DNA of 12,696 bases from RGIG4608 sp045125655 (GTDB taxonomy: Bacteria > Bacillota > Clostridia > Oscillospirales > CAG-272). This document shows, one piece after another, positions 6,598-12,696 of the stretch. How positions within the stretch are numbered: position 1 is the stretch's first letter; every line of letters begins with the position of its first letter. The stretch is taken from assembly GCA_045125655.1 (NCBI GenBank), contig JBGVNP010000170.1, positions 1 to 12,696 on the forward strand, in the 5' to 3' direction. Made by a program: the position numbers and the translations under genes. The notes beneath the pieces are model-generated. The model was not told the DNA's origin. It saw nothing but the letters and a program-made list of their open reading frames with translations, and did no database searches.

Positions 6598-7216
6598 ATC
6601 TTATAAAATTAGTTCTTTCGCGTGCTTCCAATTCTGGAAGGCCGAATTCTTTTTTACCAAGCTCAATGCTCTTCATCAAAAACACCATATTGCTTGCGAG
6701 AGCGCGCATTGTCTGCAATCCTTCAAGATCGTCCTTGGCCTCACCCGGTGCGCCGCCGTGAACACTGTTCCAATATTGGCTTGATGCTATTGGCATACCG
6801 CTTATGGTGAAATATTTGTTGAGCTGATCGAAGGTTGCTGAAGCACCGCCTCTGCGCGCGACCGCAACGGATGCTCCGACCTTCATTCTCTTATCGAATG
6901 AGGTGCTTTGAAAAAGTCTGTCAAGAAGGGCGGTGAGTGTGGAGTTCGCGCTCGCGTAATACACGGGGGATGCGATGACCATTCCGTCACATTCCTCAAA
7001 TATGGGAGCGAGCTTGTTTACCGAGTCATCTATAACGCAGCCGTTGTGACCGCTGCGACAAGCTCCGCAGGCGATACAGCCGCGAATGCTTTTATGCCCA
7101 ATCTGAGCGTAATGAACTTCAACGTCATTTGCTTTAAAAATCCCGATCATCTCCTCAAGAGCGAGGGCGGTGTTTCCGTTTGCTCTTGGGCTTCCGTTAA
7201 TGATAAGAACCTTCAT
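6596..7216 (-). CDS. Flavodoxin-fold iron-sulfur flavoprotein / NAD(P)H-dependent FMN reductase-like protein
   Basis: A 206-residue cytoplasmic protein. MKVLIINGSPRANGNT (1-16) is the FMN-phosphate loop of the flavodoxin/NADPH-dependent FMN reductase fold. Cys-47, 50, 53 and 60 form CX2CX2CX6C, the compact cysteine cluster of Isf-type iron-sulfur flavoproteins that holds a [4Fe-4S] cluster close to FMN. DGMVIASPVYYASANSTLTALLDR is the conserved flavin-side segment (seen as ASPVYYASANS at 82-92). The family passes electrons between ferredoxin or NAD(P)H and small acceptors; the acceptor here is unknown. It is the last gene of a three-gene minus-strand operon, starting 18 nt after the stop of the YitT-hydrolase gene, with AAAGGA about 6 nt before its ATG. 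Confidence 0.88.
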   Translation of the reverse strand: MKVLIINGSPRANGNTALALEEMIGIFKANDVEVHYAQIGHKSIRGCIACGACRSGHNGCVIDDSVNKLAPIFEECDGMVIASPVYYASANSTLTALLDRLFQSTSFDKRMKVGASVAVARRGGASATFDQLNKYFTISGMPIASSQYWNSVHGGAPGEAKDDLEGLQTMRALASNMVFLMKSIELGKKEFGLPELEARERTNFIR

Positions 7217-7234
7217 AAAATATCCTTTTCTAAT

Positions 7235-8626
7235 TTATTTTTGGATTATGAATTCAGCGATAGCTTTAGCGGTCTGTTTGATCTGATCGATGTTTTCGAT
7301 AGTTGCTTCACCGTCGCCATCCTGCTTGCCGTACATACCAAAGTATGCGTGATTTCCACCGATTATTTCTTTTGTGAACAATTTATCGGAGAAGGAGTCG
7401 GGGAGATTTTCTCTATATTTTTCGCGATCCTGATACGTGCAAACCTTGTCGTTTGAGCCGTATACGGAGAGAACGCGAAGATCTGTGATGTCAACTGTGG
7501 AATAAGATGCGAGAAGGACCACGCCCTCAAACATGCCCTCGTGTGTGTTTGCACAGCTTGCCGCCATTGAGCCGCCGAGCGAATGACCGCCGATATACCA
7601 AGTCTCAACCTCGGGGAGAAGCTCGGGAACGTCCACGCCTCTGTTCATGCCGAAGATGGCAAGGTTAAAGGGCATTTCGATAACGACACAAGCGATTCCT
7701 TGACTCGCGCACTCTTTAAGAAGAGGAGCATACGCGGCATATTCAACCTTACCGCCGGGATAGAATATAAATCCTACTTTTGCTCCACCATCCGGAAGAT
7801 ATGCCACAACGTCGTTGGCAAGCTCTTTTTCTTCAACACCTTCAACAGTGTAGTTTACTGCATCGTTGGTTGCGTGATAGTAGTCGGAAAAATACATACC
7901 GACAAGCGCAAGAATTATTGTAAGAACGATACCAACCGCAATGATCGATATCCAGCTCTTTCTTGTTTTTTGAATTCTCTTTGCGAACTTTGCTTTCTTG
8001 GGCGCGTTTACGATATGCTCCGTGATGGGAGTTGTAAGCGTCATAATAAGGATAGCATAGATTACGGAGTAAAGTCCCTGAATCTTATCGTCATACATTA
8101 CAATGGAAAGAGAAAGAATTGTGAAGTCTCTTATGAAGAGTATCCAACCGAAATTAAGACCGCCACGCTTAACTATAGCCATAGTAAGTGCCTGCTCACC
8201 GGAGGGAGCACTTCCGCTTCTGTGAGCGATACCCGTACCTACCTCAACAAATATCGCACCGATCAGTGCCGCAAGGAGGGGATACTCCGCCATTGAGGGC
8301 ACAAGACTGTCGAGGGCGGGGGATGAGAAGATAGCGTAGAACACGGAGAAGCCGATGGTAGCTATACTTGCATTCAATATGTATTTCGTTCCCATCAATC
8401 TCCAAGCCAAAATGTAGCAGAAGAATGTGATAACGATGTTGGAAATGGAGGGGTGTATGCCCGAAAAATGCTCGATGATCAAGCAGACACCGATGATACC
8501 ACCTTCGGGAATGTGCGAGTTAGCGTAGATATAGTTAGTACCGAACGCAAGTATCGCGGAGCCGAGCAGGGCGAAGAAGATATTCTTCCAATTCGCGTAT
8601 AAAAATATTTCCTTTAATCTTTTCAT
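7235..8626 (-). CDS. YitT-like membrane protein fused to an alpha/beta hydrolase
   Basis: A 463-residue protein with two parts. Residues 1-205 match the YitT membrane family: LGSAILAFGTNYIYANSHIP, then EGGIIGVCLI, PSISNIVITFF and a GTKYILNASIAT segment, with several hydrophobic spans. A basic linker (209-223, KKAKFAKRIQKTRK) and one more membrane span (about 225-247) follow, then an alpha/beta hydrolase of the Abhydrolase_5 type: GFIFYPGGKVEYAAYAPLL (oxyanion side), nucleophile Ser-349 in GGHSLGG, acid Asp-393 in GSNDKV, and His-426 in GGNHAYFGMYG. The C-terminal cytosolic DUF2179 domain usual in YitT proteins is absent. Positive-inside topology places the hydrolase outside the membrane. The C-terminal half from about 224 resembles a free-standing membrane-anchored hydrolase. 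The substrate is unknown. The gene starts 15 nt after the ZIP stop with AAAGGTGA before the ATG. Confidence 0.85.
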   Translation of the reverse strand: MKRLKEIFLYANWKNIFFALLGSAILAFGTNYIYANSHIPEGGIIGVCLIIEHFSGIHPSISNIVITFFCYILAWRLMGTKYILNASIATIGFSVFYAIFSSPALDSLVPSMAEYPLLAALIGAIFVEVGTGIAHRSGSAPSGEQALTMAIVKRGGLNFGWILFIRDFTILSLSIVMYDDKIQGLYSVIYAILIMTLTTPITEHIVNAPKKAKFAKRIQKTRKSWISIIAVGIVLTIILALVGMYFSDYYHATNDAVNYTVEGVEEKELANDVVAYLPDGGAKVGFIFYPGGKVEYAAYAPLLKECASQGIACVVIEMPFNLAIFGMNRGVDVPELLPEVETWYIGGHSLGGSMAASCANTHEGMFEGVVLLASYSTVDITDLRVLSVYGSNDKVCTYQDREKYRENLPDSFSDKLFTKEIIGGNHAYFGMYGKQDGDGEATIENIDQIKQTAKAIAEFIIQK

Positions 8627-8641
8627 GATGTTTTCACCTTT

Positions 8642-9394
8642 CTATCCGAGTAAAACGTCTGATATAAGCATTATACAAAAGCCCACAAGGAGCGCGTAGG
8701 TTGCGCCTCGTTCGTTTCCGTGAGCGTGAGTTTCGGGAATCATTTCGTCACTGATGACGTAGAGCATAGTTCCACCCGCAAATGCAAGAGAGAAGGGAAG
8801 AATGACCTGTGCCACACTGACTGCAAAATATCCGATCATCGTGCCGATGACCTCGACAAGTCCCGTGGCTGCCGCACAGATAAACGTCCTTTTGGGACTT
8901 ATTCCGCTTGCGAGCATGGGAGCAATAATAACCATACCCTCGGGGATGTTTTGAAGCGCGATACCGCCTGCGATAAGCAACGCCTGTGAATTGTCACCCG
9001 AGCCAAAGCCAACACCCGCCGCAATACCCTCAGGGAGATTGTGTATCGCTATCGCCGCAACGAAGAGCAATACCTTGTTGATGCTTGCGTTGTGATGCTC
9101 TTCGGTATCCGTGCCCATCAGCTTGTGAAGATGGGGGACGAGCTTATCTACAAGATTTAGGCAGAATGCTCCGACAAAAATTCCCAAAACGGTTATGATG
9201 ATACCGTATTCTCCACCGTATTCAAGCGAGGGGAGAACAAGACCGAGCACAGCCGCGGCAAGCATAACGCCTGCGGCAAAGCCGAGAGTTATATCGGTAA
9301 ATTTGTGTGATATTTTTTTAAACACAAAGCCAAGCAGAGCGCCGATGACGGTTGCACCGCCCACTCCGAGCGCAGTAAGGAGTACTAAATCCAT
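8642..9394 (-). CDS. ZIP-family divalent metal transporter
   Basis: A 250-residue membrane protein with about eight hydrophobic spans, the normal size for bacterial ZIPs. The metal-site motifs are HNLPEG (118-123) in TM4 and QNIPEG (148-153) in TM5, with ISDEMIPE (214-221) later. A short His-containing loop (HLHKLMGTDTEEHH, 88-101) precedes TM4 and HAH lies near the C-terminus. A Gln rather than His at the start of the TM5 motif is known from GufA-like ZIPs such as BbZIP. Likely role: uptake of zinc, iron or manganese across the cytoplasmic membrane; the preferred metal cannot be read from sequence. First gene of the operon with the YitT-hydrolase and flavoprotein. GGAG (9405-9408, minus strand) precedes the ATG. 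Confidence 0.92.
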   Translation of the reverse strand: MDLVLLTALGVGGATVIGALLGFVFKKISHKFTDITLGFAAGVMLAAAVLGLVLPSLEYGGEYGIIITVLGIFVGAFCLNLVDKLVPHLHKLMGTDTEEHHNASINKVLLFVAAIAIHNLPEGIAAGVGFGSGDNSQALLIAGGIALQNIPEGMVIIAPMLASGISPKRTFICAAATGLVEVIGTMIGYFAVSVAQVILPFSLAFAGGTMLYVISDEMIPETHAHGNERGATYALLVGFCIMLISDVLLG

Positions 9395-9420
9395 TAAAAA
9401 TCATCTCCAAACTTATTTTT

Positions 9421-9440
9421 ACATAATAATACATAATAAT
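9421..9440. repeat. Tandem 10-bp direct repeat at the ZIP promoter
   Basis: ACATAATAAT occurs twice back to back (9421-9430, 9431-9440). It runs into the -10 of the ZIP operon promoter and covers the predicted transcription start. It could be an operator for a metal-responsive regulator, or simply low-complexity AT sequence. Confidence 0.5.
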
Positions 9441-9467
9441 TATAACACATTGTTTTCTATTTTTCAA
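9439..9467 (-). promoter_or_regulatory. Promoter of the ZIP operon
   Basis: On the minus strand: TTGAAA (9467-9462), 17-nt spacer, TATAAT (9444-9439), with TG one base before the -10. The leader is about 40 nt. It is back to back with the symporter promoter at 9521. Confidence 0.8.
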
Positions 9468-9520
9468 TAATAAATGCAATATTTTTTATTCATAAAATAT
9501 TATCATCCCGAAAGGGCGTG

Positions 9521-9549
9521 TTGACAAATAATATAGGAAGTGATAAAAT
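9521..9549 (+). promoter_or_regulatory. Promoter of the symporter-esterase operon
   Basis: TTGACA (9521-9526), 17-nt spacer, TAAAAT (9544-9549), with TG at 9541-9542 giving an extended -10. The leader is about 45 nt and ends with GGAGG (9588-9592), 6 nt before the ATG at 9599. This location rules out an earlier GTG at 9518 as the start. Confidence 0.82.
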
Positions 9550-9598
9550 AAACAAGAACCTTGTAACAACTTTGTTTCAATACTATTGGAGGACTGCT

Positions 9599-11024
9599 AT
9601 GACGAAAAAGAAACAAAAGAAAAGCGGAATTTCACTGAAGCATTGGCTTGGCTATATGTGCGGAGATTTTGGCGGATGCATGACGTTTGCTTTGATGGGA
9701 ACTATAGTAACACGTTATTATACTAACGTTCTTGATGTTAATAGTGACGTTTTGTTTGTATTGATAATTCTTTGGAACGTTTGGGATGCTATTAACGATC
9801 CACTTATGGGAACGTTGATGGATAAGATCTTTTCAAGGTCAAAAAATCCAAAGGGAAAATTCCGTCCGTGGATACTTCGCTCAACGCCTCTTGTGGCAGT
9901 AACAGCGATTGCATTTTGGGTTCTCCCGACGTTTTTTGACGGAATCAAGTTGATTCTTGTGCTCTTCCTTTGCAAGATTTTGTACGAGGGCGCGTATACC
10001 ATGTACAACATTCCAATGGGCTCACTTTTGTCGGCAATGTCTACAAACGATCAAGAAAGAGCATCCTTGGCGAGTGCCAGAGGTGTAGGTTCTGCCTTGG
10101 GTAATGCCATTCCTGGTATCGTTGGTATTGAAATAATCAAAAATTATGGTATGGATAATGCCGAGGGTTATCGCATTGTCGGTGTTGGATGCGCGATTAT
10201 TGGTTTTGTGATTTGCTTGTTCCACTACTATTTTACTGAAGAAAGAAATACCCGTGTGGCAGGAGATAAAGAAGATAATATCAAGTGGAATGACGTTTTG
10301 ATATCTCTCAAGAAAAATAGATTGTTCTTGGCTCTTTGTATTCACGGTGTATGCATTTGCGTTATGCAAAATATGCTGGAATCCATTGCTTCATTTACTT
10401 ATGAGGACGTATTCGGTAATGGAAAATTACTTGAGATGAGATATCCCGCTTCAGCTCCCGCCATGATTTTGATTTTCAGTTTGGCACCTTGGCTTGCAAA
10501 AAAAAATAGGACTTGAAAAAATGATCAGATACTCGCTTTTTGCAGGTGGAGTGGCTTTTGCCGCTTTATTTGTACTCGTTAGAATTGTTGAAGTGGACGC
10601 GGTGATGTTTTTGATCATTTCTTCCATAGCAATGGGTATTCCTACCTTGTCTATTCAAATGCAATGGGGACTTGTTGCGGAGGCAATAGACTATAACGAG
10701 GTGGTTCTTGGAAAAAAGAACGAGGGTACGATATACGGCACGTTTAATTTGGCAAGAAGAATAGGTCACGGTATAGGTCAAGGATTAGCTATTAAAATGC
10801 TTGACTGGTTCCAATACAGTGACAAGCTTGCTGAGGCAAAATTGCCACAGTCAGACTTGACTGTTTTGGGTATACAAATAACAAATGCTATCTTGCCTGC
10901 AATATTTATATTCGGTTCTTGGTTTGCGTTTAAATTTATTTGGAAGATCACTCCTGAAATAAAGGAAAAGATAGCCCAAAAAAAGTTGAAAGAGCTTGCT
11001 TTAAGTGAAAATAATCAAGTGTGA
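9599..11024 (+). CDS. GPH-family sugar:cation symporter, interrupted by a frameshift in an A9 tract
   Basis: The two halves together make a 474-residue MelB-like transporter of 12 membrane spans. The first frame runs from ATG 9599 to a TGA at 10514-10516 (305 codons). The second picks up at the A-run and ends at TGA 11022-11024. Dropping one A gives PWLAKKIGLEKMIR, a normal cytoplasmic loop. The family marks are WDAINDPLMGTLMDK, whose Asp-63, Asn-66 and Asp-67 have the same spacing as the MelB cation-site residues Asp-55, Asn-58 and Asp-59, and GKFRPW (87-91 region). The protein would import a glycoside, pentoside or hexuronide with Na+ or H+. The next gene, a carboxylesterase, starts 13 nt after the stop. 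As written the gene yields a transporter lacking its last third; a base-calling error, a true mutation, or RNA polymerase slippage are all possible. Confidence 0.85.
10498..10506 (+). other. A9 homopolymer at the symporter frameshift
   Basis: Nine consecutive A. With eight A the two symporter frames join exactly. A -1 ribosomal shift here leads straight to TAG (10507-10509), so -1 frameshifting would not restore the protein; loss of one A, in DNA or by slippage in RNA, would. Confidence 0.9.
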
Positions 11025-11037
11025 TTTGAGGTGTAAC

Positions 11038-12396
11038 ATGGATAAATATACGATAAATACCTCCTGCGGTGAAATTAGAGGAACGGATTGCCGTCTTGAC
11101 GGCGTGGTCGCCTTCAAGGGTATTCGTTATGCTACTGCGGGCAGATGGGAATATCCCAAGCAGATAACAAAATGGAATGGCGTTTACGATGCGAGCAAGT
11201 ACGGAAGCTGTGCTTATCAGCCGAGAGCGTTTGAAAGCGAAGCGGAAAATCCCAATAAGAGATTTTACTATAAAGAATTCAGAGAGGGAATGGATTACAC
11301 ATATAGTGAGGATTGCCTTTTCCTCAATATATGGAAGTCCGAAGCTGCCAAAGAGGGTGACAAATTGCCCGTGCTTTTCTATATTCACGGCGGCGGATAC
11401 ACGGGCGGATGCTCCAACGAAAAACCATTTGACGATCCCATCTGGGCGCAAAAGGGAATAATTGCGGTTACTGTAAATTACCGTCTTGGACCTTGGGGAT
11501 TTGCAGTTCTCCCTGAGCTTAAGGAAGAGGCAGGACACACGGGCAACTACGGTCTTTACGATCAGCTTTGTGCTATGAAATGGGTGCGCGATAATATCTC
11601 CGCTTTCGGCGGTGATCCCGATGCCGTGACCATTATGGGACAGAGCGCGGGCGCAATGAGCGTTCAGCAGCATTGCTTCAGTCCTCTTTCAAAAGGACTT
11701 TTCCGCTCTGCAGTTATGTGTAGTGGCGGCGGTGTTCATAAGATACTTTCTGCAGATCCGGCTGAAAAAATGTATGATTTTTGGCGCGGAGTGATGAAAA
11801 ATTGTGGCGCAAGCACGCTTGATGAGTTTCGCGCGGTGGAGCCAGATAAGCTTTTCTTGGCTTGGCGACTCACTCAAAAGGAGCTTAAAAAGCCAATGTC
11901 ATCATTTCCTTGCATCGACGGTGAATTGGTTGTTGGCACTGGCTCCGAGCTTTTTGAAAAGGGTGTTCAGCACGATATTAACTATATGGCAGGTTCAACG
12001 AGCCACGATATGATGCCCCCATTTATCTATTCTATGTCTAAGAAGTGGTGTGAGGGACAAAAAAAGAACAGCTATACTTGGTTCTTTGATAGAGTTCTTC
12101 CGGGCGAGACATTCGGAGCTTGGCATTCGAGCGACCTCTGGTATTGGTTTGATACACTTGACAACGGTTGGCGTCCTTGGACGGAAAAGGATAGAAGACT
12201 CGCTTCTCTTATGAGTGACTATCTCATCAATTTCGTTAAGACGGGAGATCCCAACGGCGAGGGCTTGCCAAAGTGGCAGAGCGCGCAGGAGAGCAAAAAG
12301 GCGATATTTATAGGCGAAAATGAGCCGAAGATGTCCAATCCCTCAATGCTCAAGCTCTATCATACAATGCTTACAAATAAAAACGTAGGTTTTTAA
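11038..12396 (+). CDS. Type-B carboxylesterase (COesterase family), cytoplasmic
   Basis: A 452-residue alpha/beta hydrolase without a signal peptide. GAGG (11028-11031) selects the ATG at 11038; a GTG at 11005 lies inside the symporter gene. Visible marks are GVVAFKGIRYA near the N-terminus, the family signature EDCLFLNIW (91-99), oxyanion hole HGGG (117-120), nucleophile Ser-203 in GQSAGA, and catalytic His-363 in GAWHSSDLWYWF. The acid is probably Asp-324 in AGSTSHDMM, where many relatives have Glu. It hydrolyses carboxylic esters. Translational closeness to a sugar symporter suggests removal of acetyl, feruloyl or similar groups from an imported glycoside; that substrate is inference. It is slightly shorter than the roughly 500-residue average of the family but appears complete. 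Confidence 0.92.
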   Translation: MDKYTINTSCGEIRGTDCRLDGVVAFKGIRYATAGRWEYPKQITKWNGVYDASKYGSCAYQPRAFESEAENPNKRFYYKEFREGMDYTYSEDCLFLNIWKSEAAKEGDKLPVLFYIHGGGYTGGCSNEKPFDDPIWAQKGIIAVTVNYRLGPWGFAVLPELKEEAGHTGNYGLYDQLCAMKWVRDNISAFGGDPDAVTIMGQSAGAMSVQQHCFSPLSKGLFRSAVMCSGGGVHKILSADPAEKMYDFWRGVMKNCGASTLDEFRAVEPDKLFLAWRLTQKELKKPMSSFPCIDGELVVGTGSELFEKGVQHDINYMAGSTSHDMMPPFIYSMSKKWCEGQKKNSYTWFFDRVLPGETFGAWHSSDLWYWFDTLDNGWRPWTEKDRRLASLMSDYLINFVKTGDPNGEGLPKWQSAQESKKAIFIGENEPKMSNPSMLKLYHTMLTNKNVGF

Positions 12397-12403
12397 TATA
12401 TCC

Positions 12404-12437
12404 AAAAAAACGGAAGGCAATCGCCTTCCGTTTTTTT
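12404..12437. terminator. Intrinsic terminator of the symporter-esterase operon
   Basis: CGGAAGGC (12411-12418) pairs with GCCTTCCG (12423-12430) around AATC, flanked by seven A and seven T, so the stem can lengthen by A-T pairs. It lies 14 nt after the esterase stop and could also end transcription arriving from the right on the minus strand. Confidence 0.94.
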
Positions 12438-12441
12438 GAAA

Positions 12442-12640
12442 GTTAGTTTGCTGCGAACCAATCACAAGGAATCCGTTGTCTTCGTGGTTTAAATTTTGAT
12501 TTGTCACGCACGTTGTTAGCACAGATCAATCGGTTGTTTTGTCCACTTTTTCAAAAGTGGCGCCCGCGCGGCGTGAGCGCAAAAAACGGCCCTTTCTTTT
12601 GTTAGCTTTTCTTTGGGCCTCTTTTTCCAAAGAAAAGCGG
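12442..12640 (+). repeat. Dispersed intergenic repeat, copy 4 and associated hairpins
   Basis: No gene is seen from 12397 to the window end. GTTAGTTTGCTGCGAACC (12442-12459) is the reverse complement of 1593-1610 at 16 of 18 positions. GTTAGCACAGA (12515-12525) equals 1310-1320. CCACTTTT (12543-12550) with AAAAGTGG (12553-12560) repeats the stem at 223-242, and the following GGCGCCCGCGCGGCGTGAGC resembles 1573-1592. These links mark it as the same family as copies 1-3, rearranged. Confidence 0.65.
12605..12638. repeat. Perfect 12-bp hairpin at the right end
   Basis: GCTTTTCTTTGG (12605-12616) pairs exactly with CCAAAGAAAAGC (12627-12638) around a 10-nt loop. There is no T-run after it. It has the same CTTTT/AAAAG stem style as the other repeat hairpins in the window. 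TTCTTTGG recurs at the very end (12689-12696), so another copy may start at the window edge. Confidence 0.7.
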
Positions 12641-12696
12641 CTAAAAAGTCTTGGTATCAAAAGATAGTTTGCCTTTTGTAACGCTTTTTTCTTTGG

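Noticed and set aside
7583..8296. Plus-strand ORF of 237 codons inside the YitT-hydrolase gene
   Set aside because: Antisense shadow: no binding site, unrecognisable composition, and the minus-strand frame carries clear domain motifs throughout.
10498..10509. Programmed -1 ribosomal frameshift at the A9 tract
   Set aside because: Shifting back one base gives TAG directly after the A-run. The symporter needs loss of one base instead.
10948..11673. Minus-strand ORF of 241 codons across the symporter end and the esterase start
   Set aside because: Antisense shadow of two well-supported genes, with no start signals.

Overview
The window looks like a piece of an endospore-forming Clostridia (Bacillota) chromosome of moderate GC, most likely an uncultured gut lineage. 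The support is a complete SpoIVB sporulation protease, strong GGAGG-type ribosome binding sites, TTGACA/TATAAT-type promoters with extended -10 TG motifs, and a GPH-type sugar symporter paired with an intracellular esterase. No tRNA, rRNA, CRISPR array, transposase, integrase or phage gene is visible.

Layout. Positions 1-1640 are repeat-rich. One small gene on the minus strand (307-1017), an uncharacterised protein with a PD-(D/E)XK nuclease-like N-terminus, lies between two inverted copies of a long non-coding repeat (2-277 and 1079-1272). A third, direct copy (1501-1610) lies just before spoIVB, and related sequence returns at the other end of the window (12442-12640). Positions 1765-2976 hold spoIVB (+). 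It converges on a COG2509-type FAD-dependent oxidoreductase (3035-4630, -), and the two share a bidirectional terminator. Divergent from the oxidoreductase is a secreted M3-family metallopeptidase lipoprotein (4824-6548, +), which converges through another bidirectional terminator on a three-gene minus-strand operon. In transcription order that operon is a ZIP metal transporter (9394-8642), a YitT-like membrane protein fused to an alpha/beta hydrolase (8626-7235) and a flavodoxin-fold iron-sulfur flavoprotein (7216-6596). Divergent from ZIP is a two-gene plus-strand operon: a GPH-family symporter (9599-11024), split by a one-base frameshift in an A9 tract, and a type-B carboxylesterase (11038-12396), closed by a clear terminator.

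How the genes relate. The symporter and esterase form a plausible uptake-and-deacylation pair for an acylated glycoside. The ZIP/YitT-hydrolase/flavoprotein operon has no obvious single pathway. spoIVB is away from its usual recN/spo0A surroundings.

The least ordinary items are the YitT-alpha/beta hydrolase fusion, the A9 frameshift in the symporter, and the repeat family, whose copies carry different hairpin modules at the same internal site and which flanks the nuclease-like gene. I do not see a convincing multi-gene defence or other new system. The PD-(D/E)XK-like gene inside the inverted repeats is the nearest candidate for something undescribed.
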